64,000 nt of DNA from contig VGXC01000007.1 in assembly GCA_016873495.1 (NCBI GenBank), forward strand, positions 1 through 64,000. Direction: 5' to 3'. The notes below the pieces were generated by a model. The model was not told the DNA's origin. It worked only from the letters and a program-made list of their open reading frames with translations, and searched no databases. Below, piece after piece: positions 1 to 6,962 of this stretch (position 1 is the stretch's first letter; each line of letters begins with the position of its first letter). The stretch is from Nitrospira sp. (GTDB lineage Bacteria; Nitrospirota; Nitrospiria; Nitrospirales; Nitrospiraceae). The position numbers and the translations under genes are program-made.

Positions 1-45
1 GATCACATAGACGATCTGCTCCTCGGAGAATTTCGACCGCTTCAT
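1..45 (-). CDS. IS3-family transposase OrfA, N-terminal fragment (partial)
   Basis: Read on the minus strand from the ATG at 45, the 15 visible residues are MKRSKFSEEQIVYVI, the characteristic opening of IS3-family OrfA proteins (helix-turn-helix DNA-binding subunit of the transposase). A good Shine-Dalgarno sequence (GGAGGG) lies just upstream of the ATG. The gene continues beyond position 1, so whether the element is intact cannot be judged. Confidence 0.7.
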   Translation of the reverse strand, partial: MKRSKFSEEQIVYVI

Positions 46-128
46 GGGTCCCTCCTTTCGCACAGGACCGTCGAAGCCGTCAGTCTACTCTAGTTTTGAG
101 TTGCCGTCGTTTTCCGGGGAGACGTCAA
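1..128 (-). mobile_element. Left end of an IS3-family insertion sequence, running off the window
   Basis: The first 45 bases encode, on the minus strand, the start of an IS3-type transposase OrfA, with a non-coding end of roughly 60-80 bp before the interrupted neighbour begins. The outer boundary near 110-130 is inferred from where the DUF5677-like protein similarity resumes (around residues W-D-D-A-F). I could not pin down the terminal inverted repeat or a target duplication because the rest of the element lies outside the window. Confidence 0.55.
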
Positions 129-713
129 TGGGATGATGCATTTGTTCTTACAAGATCACATTATGAGACTTTTATTACTTTGGAGTGGATTGCGATCGAT
201 TCAGAACCAAGGGCTCAGTTATTTTTTGATGAATACTCCTTAAAGATGGCACACCTCATAGACTTATTAGGCAATGATGGGAAAGATATAAACCCAAAAG
301 ATCGTATCGAGATTTACAAAGAACGCGACGAAGCTTTGAAACGTCACAAAAGAGGTCCTGGCACCCTGGGCCTGTTGCCAAGTCTTGAGGAAAGGGTTAA
401 GGCATTGGCGGAGCCTCTCAAACACGCCCATCCCAACCTTGTATGGGAATATGATTTCTATTATAGAGATGTATCAGGTTTCGCACATCCGAGTGGTTGG
501 GGGACAGCCCTATCCCTTTCATCAAAAGGAGATGATGTCCCAATGGTGGAATCTTCACCGCGCATTGGCTATAACGCGGTCAATCTAAACGGTGCTTGGC
601 TTTTTCGAATCCTTCAATGCTGGAACAGAGAATTTAGGATTTTGGCGAGCGGCACTATAGACGATTGGCAAAGAGAGTGGGCTCAGAGGTCAGGGCACAT
701 AGAGGAATCATAA
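96..713 (+). pseudogene. DUF5677-like hypothetical protein, 5' end removed by the IS element
   Basis: The reading frame is open through the IS end with no good start; the only nearby start is a TTG at 96 without a ribosome-binding site. From about position 129 the product looks real (DDAFVLTRSHYETF..., then a helical segment rich in charged residues and a Ser/His-Pro segment, FAHPSGWG). This resembles DUF5677-type proteins of unknown function, which normally have an extra N-terminal region. The segment is visibly richer in A+T than its neighbours, which suggests transfer. Probably a non-functional remnant; the family call is moderate. Confidence 0.5.
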
Positions 714-1103
714 TCGACCCACTCTCTCTTATCTATCGGCCCACCTCCTCGCAGAACATGTGAATTGGGGGCAGGCATGAGTATTGACTTCATTCTGGGG
801 AAGAGAAAGTGGGAGCATTGAGAATGATGTGAGCGCCTCCGAGGGTACGGAGGATCGGATCGCCCCCCACCCGCTCCTGCCCTTCGTTTCCTTCCGAAGC
901 TCTGGGCCATTAGCCATACGCCAACAGCTCTTCGGCTATAAGCCATCGGCCATATGCTCTTATCTTTCAAACATCCGCTATGCGCTCTTCACAGAGGCGA
1001 CGCCCCGCCCCCAACCCCATGCCAGCGGCACTCTTGAATACACGGTTCGCTCTGCGCTGGATGGATTTTGCTGTGAGACACGGCGTGCAGCCTCAGCCGC
1101 TGC
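714..1103. other. Intergenic region without a credible gene
   Basis: This 390-bp stretch between the truncated DUF5677-like gene and vapC holds the left copy of a direct repeat (811-881) and a spacer around 898-960 built from degenerate TAGCCAT/CGGCTAT words. The open frames here have no ribosome-binding sites and no recognisable protein features. Confidence 0.6.
811..881. repeat. Direct repeat, left copy (flanks vapBC)
   Basis: Positions 843-881 match 1823-1861 over 39 bp with a single mismatch (a C-rich block ending in CCGCTCCTGCC). A weaker match begins further upstream with the shared word GGGAGCATT (811-819 here, 1788-1796 in the other copy). The left copy also contains a small hairpin CCTCCG...CGGAGG at 836-853. 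The two copies bracket the vapBC pair. Confidence 0.75.
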
Positions 1104-1493
1104 TCACCACGCTTCGACGGGAAGGTTCTCGATCTCTTTAAAGTGCTGATCTCGTGAAATGACTGTCAGCCCATGTTGCTGAGCCTGGGCTGCAATCCAG
1201 ATATCGTTCTCCGGCAACGGTCTTCCTTTCTCCCTCAAAGCTCTCTTGATTCGACCATAGTGCGCGGCCGTGACTGCGTCACAGACCAAAACGGCACTAG
1301 TCGCAACAAATTCTTCAAGGCGGCGAACGTTTTGCTCGGAATGGGCAGACTTGTAGGCCCCGAAATACAGCTCCCCTAAGACTATGCTGGAAATGAAAAT
1401 ACGGTTTGTCTGGGAAAGGCGGGATAGAACAGCTTGGTCACTGGCGAACAGGCCAATTACGATATTGGTATCGAGAAGGACGCTACCATTCAC
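1104..1493 (-). CDS. vapC: VapC-type PIN-domain ribonuclease toxin
   Basis: A 129-residue single PIN domain. The four acidic metal-binding positions typical of VapC are visible: D8 (LLDTN), E41 (LGELYFG), D97 (ENDIWIA) and D115 (SRDQHF). Members cleave RNA (tRNA or rRNA in characterised cases) when not held by the cognate antitoxin. The start overlaps the end of the upstream antitoxin gene by 11 bp, the usual translationally coupled arrangement. Length is normal for the family and no catalytic residue is missing, so the toxin looks intact. Confidence 0.9.
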   Translation of the reverse strand: MNGSVLLDTNIVIGLFASDQAVLSRLSQTNRIFISSIVLGELYFGAYKSAHSEQNVRRLEEFVATSAVLVCDAVTAAHYGRIKRALREKGRPLPENDIWIAAQAQQHGLTVISRDQHFKEIENLPVEAW

Positions 1494-1707
1494 TCTGGTC
1501 TATCCTCTCGCACCCCTCCTCGATTGCCTTGGCCATCGCCTGCAAGTCAGCCGGCTCGATAGCGCCCGAAAACTTCAGTAGATCTTGGCCAGCCACTCCC
1601 CCCCCCACAGGCACAAGGCCTTTCACAAACGCCAAGACCCGCTTCTGCTGCTCTTCCGGCAGCCGCGCCATCTGCTGAAGCAGTTCCTCTTGTAGTTTAG
1701 GGCTCAC
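1483..1707 (-). CDS. vapB: VapB-like antitoxin
   Basis: A 74-residue acidic, helical protein encoded immediately upstream of and overlapping vapC. The N-terminal part is helical (LPEEQQKRVLAFVKGL) and the C-terminal part (KFSGAIEPADLQAMAKAIEE) matches the toxin-binding tail seen in small antitoxins paired with PIN toxins. The coding strand carries a run of nine G (plus-strand C9 at 1598-1606) that encodes three Gly in mid-protein, so slippage there would frameshift the antitoxin. Function is inferred from position and sequence style. Confidence 0.8.
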   Translation of the reverse strand: MSPKLQEELLQQMARLPEEQQKRVLAFVKGLVPVGGGVAGQDLLKFSGAIEPADLQAMAKAIEEGCERIDQSEW

Positions 1708-1787
1708 GGCAATTGCCTCCGCTCACGCAAGCATTATCATACCCTTTCAACGCTCCGTCAAGCAGCGCTCGAATCATTAAAGCAGAT

Positions 1788-1861
1788 GGGAGCATTCAAA
1801 TTTTCATGAAACGGCCCGACAGGGGTACGGAGGAGCGGATCGCCCCCCACCCGCTCCTGCC
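1788..1861. repeat. Direct repeat, right copy (flanks vapBC)
   Basis: Right-hand partner of the repeat at 811-881; the best-conserved part is 1823-1861. It lies between vapB and the truncated outer-membrane protein gene and is followed directly by sequence with no gene. The pair could mark an insertion of the vapBC unit, or be two members of a larger dispersed family sharing the CCGCTCCTGC word. Confidence 0.7.
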
Positions 1862-1981
1862 GACGACGACCAACGCGTCCGGATTGACACGAGGCCCGGC
1901 GCAACGAAGTCTGCCCACTGATTCCACCCGGTACCGCGACAATTGGCAAAAGGCAACAGTGCTGCTGAGGCCGTTGTGTAG

Positions 1982-2701
1982 AGGATTGTTCTTCTCGGCG
2001 ATGATCGGGCTGCTGGCCTCATTAACGGCACCATCGTCCAGAACGGGACGGCGTTCCTGAGCAGCGGGGCCTTATCCGTCAGCGCGGTCGGCAAACCTAC
2101 CGACAGTGCGGCGATGGTCGGCGGGCTGCACCTGGGCTATGAATGGCCAGGGCGGCGGCTCGGCAAGGAGGGTTCGGGGCGGGGACTGCTTCCCGCCGCC
2201 GAGTTGGAAGGCTACTATCTCGGGACCACCCAGAGCGGGCGATTGGACAACGCCACCCCCAGGATTCCCGGACACGCGTTCGACAGCACCTTTCCCTTGA
2301 ACATGGGGGTCTTCCTAAGCAACGCGGTCCTGACCCTCCACACACCCTACCAAGTCCATCCCTACGTCGGCGGCGGGGTGGGAGCCGCCGACGTGTCTGT
2401 CTCGGGAGCCGATGCCATGCAGGTGACTCCGGCCGAGCCGGGCATCAACCATTTCAACTCGAATTCGAACGCCTCCAGCTGGGCCCTCGCCGCGCAGGCG
2501 AAGGCCGGCCTCCGCGCCGATATTGTCCCGGGCTGGTGGCTCTTCACCGAGTATCGACTTCTCTATGTCGGACCGACCAATTACACCTTCGGCAGCACGG
2601 TCTATCCGGCCCACGCCACCACGACCCCGTGGAACGTGACTTTCGGCAGCATGTACCACAACATCGCTTTGGCCGGCGTGGGATTCAGCTTCGGCCGATA
2701 G
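1982..2701 (+). pseudogene. Outer-membrane beta-barrel protein, 5' end missing
   Basis: The frame is open from 1982, right after an in-frame TAG at 1979-1981, and gives DDRAAGLINGTIVQNG followed by alternating hydrophobic/polar strands typical of small 8-10 strand barrels (VGGLHLGYEW, YYLGTTQSG, YVGGGVGAAD, WWLFTEYRLLY). It ends with an aromatic barrel-type terminus, GVGFSFGR. No signal peptide and no plausible start precede the mature-looking part; the first ATG, at 2114, is internal. I therefore call it a truncated gene; the missing signal peptide was probably lost when the repeat/vapBC unit arrived. Confidence 0.6.
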
Positions 2702-2834
2702 GACGACCCCGGTCAGGGACGTCCCGAAACCCGGCCGGTTGTCGTCCGCTCGGATGTTGACAAGGCCGGCGGGGAGCGTATCATTGGGCCCACACTGGCT
2801 TTTCGTTCGCCCACCCTGAGCAAGGAGGGATGCC

Positions 2835-2957
2835 ATGTCGCTGATGTGTTCCCTGCAAGTCTGCAAAGCGCAAGAAGGTCCGTGCGGGCATGAGAAAGTG
2901 ATGGCGGTCGTGGCTCTGCTCCTGCTCGCCGGCGGCGCCTACTTTTTCCTCGCGTAA
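2835..2957 (+). CDS. Small membrane peptide of 40 residues with one TM helix
   Basis: ATG at 2835 follows an excellent ribosome-binding site (AAGGAGG, 8 nt upstream). The product starts MSLMCSLQVCKAQEG, carries a Cys/His-containing N-terminal part (C5, C10, then PCGHEK) and ends in one hydrophobic helix (VMAVVALLLLAGGAYFFLA). It sits between the truncated barrel gene and a lipoprotein gene. It is too short for most gene finders but the ribosome-binding site and the clean TM segment argue that it is translated. Function unknown; the Cys/His cluster could bind metal. Confidence 0.6.
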   Translation: MSLMCSLQVCKAQEGPCGHEKVMAVVALLLLAGGAYFFLA

Positions 2958-3187
2958 CGTCGGCCCGTTCGTTTGCTGCTTCGTGCCCTTCGCGCATCGG
3001 TTCGCACCTGCGCCGCCTCTCCCCTGTGCAAAGGAAGGTGGAGCAGGGATCGTCTCCTCCCCGAAGCGCTCCTCCGCTCGCGCAAACCGTTTCCTCCCTG
3101 ACTATTTGCTTGATTGCCGCCCGGTTCGAGCCTATTCTTCTCCCGGCTTGCAGCATCTTCACGAAAACCGAACAACAAGGAGACCTC

Positions 3188-3739
3188 ATGCGTTGGACGT
3201 CTTCGCTCGCTTTACCCCTTGCCATGCTGGGGCTGCTCGGCTGGCTCTCCGGCTGTACGGTCCCCCCGCTCATGCACCGGGGCGGCATCATGGTGGACAG
3301 TTGGGCAGACGTGAAGGTCGACAACGCTACTGCCGCCGGCATCCTGGCCTCCTTCGACCGGGCGGAGGCGGGCCTCCAGGCAGGTAACCTGGACGAGGTC
3401 ATGAGCCTTTACTCCGAAGAGTACAGCTACCATGGGTTGGCGAAACAAGAGCTGCGCAAGCTCTGGGGCGAACTCCTGCAACAGCATCGGGAGTTCCGAA
3501 GCAACCACATTCTCTCCCGCTTTGTCTCGGTCCCGGGTGAGCCGCAGACTGTCGAGGTCACCTGCACGGAGAGCCTGTGGGCCGTCTCGAAAGAGACGGG
3601 GGAGCAGGTGAGCATCGACAGCTGGTACGGCGAGGTGCACCACATGGTCAACGAGAACGGCACGTGGCGTGTGCGCGGGCATCGCGGGAAAGCTCCCAAG
3701 ACGCAGGCGTTTGGCGCAGCGCCGCACCCCTTCTTTTAG
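3188..3739 (+). CDS. Lipoprotein with an NTF2/SnoaL-like (DUF4440-type) domain
   Basis: I start at the ATG at 3188, preceded by AAGGAG, because it opens a clean lipoprotein signal peptide: positively charged start, hydrophobic stretch LALPLAMLGLLGWL, and lipobox LSGC with Cys23 as the lipidated residue. The rest (183 residues in all) has the helix-helix-sheet pattern of the NTF2-like fold (ILASFDRAEAGLQAGNLDEV, LYSEEY, WYGEVHHMVNENGTWRVRGH). These domains often bind small ligands or act as accessory subunits; no activity can be assigned. It is likely anchored in the outer or inner membrane facing the periplasm. Confidence 0.7.
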   Translation: MRWTSSLALPLAMLGLLGWLSGCTVPPLMHRGGIMVDSWADVKVDNATAAGILASFDRAEAGLQAGNLDEVMSLYSEEYSYHGLAKQELRKLWGELLQQHREFRSNHILSRFVSVPGEPQTVEVTCTESLWAVSKETGEQVSIDSWYGEVHHMVNENGTWRVRGHRGKAPKTQAFGAAPHPFF

Positions 3740-3764
3740 CCGGGGGCAGAACAGGAGGTCATTC

Positions 3765-3796
3765 AAAGTTTTGTGAAGAAAAAGTTTTGTGAAGAA
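3765..3796. repeat. Perfect 16-bp tandem duplication
   Basis: AAAGTTTTGTGAAGAA occurs twice in direct succession (3765-3780 and 3781-3796), downstream of the lipoprotein stop codon. The A+T-rich unit stands out from the GC-rich surroundings and looks like a recent slippage or repair duplication. Confidence 0.9.
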
Positions 3797-3866
3797 AAGG
3801 GGTCGGGATGAGCTCGCCTGGGTTTGACGGACATCGGGGGAAATGACCCATAGCCCCAAGAGGTGT

Positions 3867-3910
3867 GCCATGGGCTGGTGCTGCATCACCTTATAGATCG
3901 AGCCCATGGC
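3867..3910 (+). promoter_or_regulatory. Long inverted repeat in the leader of the histidine decarboxylase-like gene
   Basis: GCCATGGGCT (3867-3876) and AGCCCATGGC (3901-3910) form a perfect 10-bp stem. Nested within it, GGTG (3877-3880) and CACC (3887-3890) can pair. The structure ends 36 nt before the ATG of the next gene, so it could be a leader-RNA hairpin or an operator. No T-run follows it, so a terminator is unlikely. Confidence 0.6.
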
Positions 3911-3946
3911 TCAGACACATCACCGGACAGCGCGAGGAGGTTTGTC

Positions 3947-4945
3947 ATGCATGTGCTGCGATGCCTCTTGGTCGCCTCCGTGGCAGTTTCAACTCTGAGC
4001 TACGCGGCCGAACCGCAAACAGGTAGCCCCGGCCGGCCTTCCTCCACGACGAGACCCTCGTTTGAAATACCGGCGACCAAGATCGTCGCGGGAGCCGTGG
4101 GCCCCTTTGCGAGGCACTCGGACGGTTACGGTAATCCTGGTGCAAGCGGTCTTGGGTACATATCGGTGTTGACCCTTTCGACCGGGAAAGCCAAGAAGGA
4201 GCTCAACGCACCGATCAATAATATTCTTCCTTTTGACGAGGCGGAAGCGGGGATTGGCGACAAGGGCGGCAACGCCTATATCGGACAGATCAATTTGCTT
4301 CAGGCATCCTCATTTTCCGGCCCGAACGGGCTTGTGTGGGGCTATCACATTGCCGAGGCGGAGGCGCGGCAAGCCAAGACACTGAAACCCCTCTTCCATC
4401 AAGACACCCCTGATGGAGGCAAGATACCCGTGTATGACGCTGAGCCTCTGTTGAATGCCGGCCGGCGGCTCTTTGGCACCAGGGACAATCCGCGCTATCC
4501 CATGCTTCCCGGCTCCCACATCATCGCCGCCTACAAGGATCATACGGCCGAGGGACCGGCCACAGTGTGGTGCGTACTCGGAGTGGCCATTTCCTCCGAC
4601 CCCGCCACTAATGCCAACTTGTTTATGGAGGCATGCGATGAGATCAAAAAAGAAGCGCCTGTCCCGGAGGCATTTTTTGATGGAGTATTGAAAGACCTTG
4701 CGAAGAGCATGGTTCGCGTCGGTGAGAATCAACATGTTGTCTACAAAGAGATATTCCTCGGCTATAAATCCGAATTCGTCCCACCAGGCATGCTCGGAAC
4801 GGCATTGGCTGCAGTACCCTACATTGTGTTGGCAAAAACCGCCGTCCCCAAAGGAGGCCCGACCAAGCTCCTGAAGATGTCGATCGCTCAGTGGGAACAG
4901 GAGCTTGGCTTGACGCCGCTGCCTCCGTTGGAACAGCGCCGCTAG
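3947..4945 (+). CDS. Exported homologue of pyruvoyl-dependent histidine decarboxylase
   Basis: The 332-residue product aligns by eye over its whole length with the HdcA proenzyme of Gram-positive bacteria: NAYIGQINLLQASSFSG matches the self-cleavage region, with Ser121-Ser122 as the expected serinolysis site that makes the pyruvoyl group. PGSHIIAAYKDHTAE and NLFMEACDE (E228, equivalent to the catalytic Glu of HdcA) are also present, as are D97 and E100 of the substrate pocket, though the pocket Tyr is Phe96. Unlike the known cytosolic enzymes it begins with a signal peptide (about residues 1-21, ending SYAA). The ATG at 3947 is chosen because GAGGAGG precedes it and the signal peptide starts there. 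Known members convert histidine to histamine; the substrate here is unproven. Confidence 0.82.
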   Translation: MHVLRCLLVASVAVSTLSYAAEPQTGSPGRPSSTTRPSFEIPATKIVAGAVGPFARHSDGYGNPGASGLGYISVLTLSTGKAKKELNAPINNILPFDEAEAGIGDKGGNAYIGQINLLQASSFSGPNGLVWGYHIAEAEARQAKTLKPLFHQDTPDGGKIPVYDAEPLLNAGRRLFGTRDNPRYPMLPGSHIIAAYKDHTAEGPATVWCVLGVAISSDPATNANLFMEACDEIKKEAPVPEAFFDGVLKDLAKSMVRVGENQHVVYKEIFLGYKSEFVPPGMLGTALAAVPYIVLAKTAVPKGGPTKLLKMSIAQWEQELGLTPLPPLEQRR

Positions 4946-4966
4946 CGGATGTTGAAAAAGTCCGCC
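4946..4966. repeat. Truncated copy of the ~125-bp palindromic repeat
   Basis: CGGATGTTGAAAAAGTCCGCC directly follows the TAG at 4943-4945 and matches the terminal part of the larger elements at 15243, 43699 and 57677 (consensus GGATGCTGAAAAAGGCC). Only one end is recognisable here. Its ends (GCGGA/TCCGC) can also form a short hairpin that might act as a weak terminator. Confidence 0.55.
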
Positions 4967-5143
4967 AGGGGCGACAACCGACGGAGACGATGAAAGCAGT
5001 GACAATTGCGCACCCTGCGCCGAGGACGACGGTGGGGCCCGCGCCATCCTGCTCCCCGCGTCGACGTCCGGCTTGCCCTCAAGAGATTCGATGGGCTATG
5101 CTTTCCGTCGCGACGCTATTCCTCGGAGGGAGCGGATCCCTGT

Positions 5144-5162
5144 CCGGAGCCGTTGGCTCCGG
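5144..5162 (+). promoter_or_regulatory. Perfect 8-bp hairpin upstream of the PH-domain gene
   Basis: CCGGAGCC (5144-5151) and GGCTCCGG (5155-5162) pair around a 3-nt loop. The hairpin ends 38 nt before the ATG at 5201, with no T-run after it. It may affect mRNA stability or translation; nothing further can be said. Confidence 0.4.
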
Positions 5163-5200
5163 TCGAACCGCCGGCTTCGAGCTCACGGCGAGGCGATCCC

Positions 5201-5803
5201 ATGAGCGACGGCCCCAAGGTCTGCCCGGTCTGCGCGGAGACGATCAAGGCCGCCGCCATCAAGTGCCGGTTCTGCAATACCGACCTGGCCGTCTACGCAG
5301 TCGCGCGCGAGGCGGATCAGGAACGGCAGCTCTTCACCGGCCACCCGATGGCGATCTACACCCTGGGCCAGTGGGTGGCGGTCTTGTTCACGCTCGGCCT
5401 CGCCTACTTGATCTATTGGCGGAAGAGCCGCGCCACGACCTACCAGATCACGACCCAGCGCATTCGCGTGGAGCGGGGCCTCTTTTCCAAGTCGAAAGAC
5501 AATATCGAGCTGTTTCACATCGATCATCTCGATCTTCACAAACCGCTGGGCATGAGGCTGGTCGGACCATGTATGGTGTACCTACGCTCGTCCGATCCGA
5601 ACGTTCCCACCGTGACCCTCCACGGTATTCCGAACCTCGAGACGCTCGCAACCAGCTTCGCGACTGCTCCCTGCAGGAGCGGGCCAGGCGCAAAGGTACC
5701 ACGCTCGTGCAGGCGTGAAGAGCGCCGACGACCCTATCACAGGCACATTTTTACTTTTCTCGTTCCGATACGGCAAGATGGCCGCCTCCAGGAGGTGATG
5801 TGA
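5201..5803 (+). CDS. Zinc-ribbon plus bacterial PH-domain (bPH2) membrane protein, probable 3' frameshift
   Basis: The N-terminus is a zinc ribbon with C8-x2-C11 and C22-x2-C25. It is followed by a membrane segment (LGQWVAVLFTLGLAYLIYW) and the bPH2 pattern (TTYQITTQRIRVERGLFSK, IELFHIDHLDL, VTLHGIPNLETL). The last ~50 residues in frame are not protein-like. One frame over, directly after IPNLETL, the sequence reads QLRDCSLQERARRKGTTLVQA and stops at 5718, which is what this family looks like. A single-base deletion near 5645-5650 (real or an assembly error) explains both. The likely true end is 5718 rather than 5803. Confidence 0.65.
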   Translation: MSDGPKVCPVCAETIKAAAIKCRFCNTDLAVYAVAREADQERQLFTGHPMAIYTLGQWVAVLFTLGLAYLIYWRKSRATTYQITTQRIRVERGLFSKSKDNIELFHIDHLDLHKPLGMRLVGPCMVYLRSSDPNVPTVTLHGIPNLETLATSFATAPCRSGPGAKVPRSCRREERRRPYHRHIFTFLVPIRQDGRLQEVM

Positions 5804-6903
5804 ATAGTCTCTCGCTCCACCTCCGATTCTCGTGGCGACGGTACCCCTGTTACTACCGGCCGATGATTTTGACCGTCACGGCGCTCGTGCTGATGGGCGG
5901 GTTTTGGTCCGCGACGCGCTATCCGCAGTTGCTGGCCAAGGCGGAGCATGTGGGGCAACCGCTGCCGAGCATGGCCTACAGCAGCGAAGTCCTCCACGTG
6001 ACGGAGAGCGCCCCAGTCTGGCAGCGTATCCTTGCCGGCGCCGCAAACTGGCTCGACAGCATGGCCCTCGGCATGACCTTTGGGGTGCTGTTTGGCGCCT
6101 TGTTGCATACGATCCTGCGGTACTACCCGCTGAACATCGGCAGGAATCTCTATCTGAATTCTCTGAAAGGCGCCTTGGTCGGGGTACCGATGGGTGTCTG
6201 CGCCAATTGCGCGGTGCCCGCGGCTTGCGGGGTGACCCGCGGACACGGACGTATCGAAGTGGCGCTGGGCTTTCTCTTCAGCTCGCCGAATTTCAACCCC
6301 GTGGTCGTGATGATGACGTTCATGGCCCTGCCCTGGACTATGAGCGTGACCAAGTACGTCCTCCTGCTCCTGGTCATTCTCATCGTCGCCCCGGCCTTGA
6401 TCGCATGGCTGGAACGCGGCAAGCCTTTCGATGTGTTCACGGCCGATGAGGAAGGAGCCTGTGCGATTCCGCTCGCGTCAACGGATTGTACGGAACCATT
6501 TTGGGCTGTGGCCCAAGAGTTGGCCCTGGACTACGCCAAAAATGCGCGGATGTTGGTGAAGCCTACCCTCGCCATAATGCTGCCGGCCAGTGTGTTGGCG
6601 GCTGCGATGCTGACGTTGATCCCCTGGACGACGCTGTTAGCCGAGGTCACGCCGGCGCGGCTGGCCTTGGTCGGCCTGGTTGCAGTAGCGATGCCCGTGC
6701 CCATCGCGCTGGACGTGATGTTTGCCGCGCAATTGCAGCAGCAAGGCCTGCCCTCCGGCTACGTGATGCTCTTCGCCATAACCCTGGGAACCTACAGCAT
6801 CATTCCCAGCCTGTACCTGTGGCGTGAGGTCTCGAAACTCCTGGCGATAATTCTGTTCCTGCTCTTTTGGACCCTGGGATGGATCACCGGCTTGCTGTTC
6901 TAA
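5800..6903 (+). CDS. Polytopic permease of the ArsP/DUF318 (PF03773-like) family
   Basis: A 367-residue membrane protein with about eight hydrophobic helices and the signature of this permease family between the first helices: GVPMGVCANCAVPAACG, with C134, C137 and C143. Related proteins export organoarsenicals or other thiol-reactive compounds; the substrate here is unknown. The start is a GTG at 5800 with GGAGG close upstream; an internal ATG at residue 22 (MILTV) is an alternative. The gene follows the PH-domain gene closely and precedes a flavoprotein gene on the same strand. Confidence 0.75.
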   Translation: MNSLSLHLRFSWRRYPCYYRPMILTVTALVLMGGFWSATRYPQLLAKAEHVGQPLPSMAYSSEVLHVTESAPVWQRILAGAANWLDSMALGMTFGVLFGALLHTILRYYPLNIGRNLYLNSLKGALVGVPMGVCANCAVPAACGVTRGHGRIEVALGFLFSSPNFNPVVVMMTFMALPWTMSVTKYVLLLLVILIVAPALIAWLERGKPFDVFTADEEGACAIPLASTDCTEPFWAVAQELALDYAKNARMLVKPTLAIMLPASVLAAAMLTLIPWTTLLAEVTPARLALVGLVAVAMPVPIALDVMFAAQLQQQGLPSGYVMLFAITLGTYSIIPSLYLWREVSKLLAIILFLLFWTLGWITGLLF

Positions 6904-6962
6904 CCGTGACCGCATGATCGCCTGCGAGATACTGCATACGACCATCTGAGAAAAGTTGACCT

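Noticed and set aside
2114-2701. Intact outer-membrane protein gene starting at the ATG at 2114
   Set aside because: The protein pattern begins upstream of this ATG and no signal peptide follows it, so the ATG is internal to a truncated gene.
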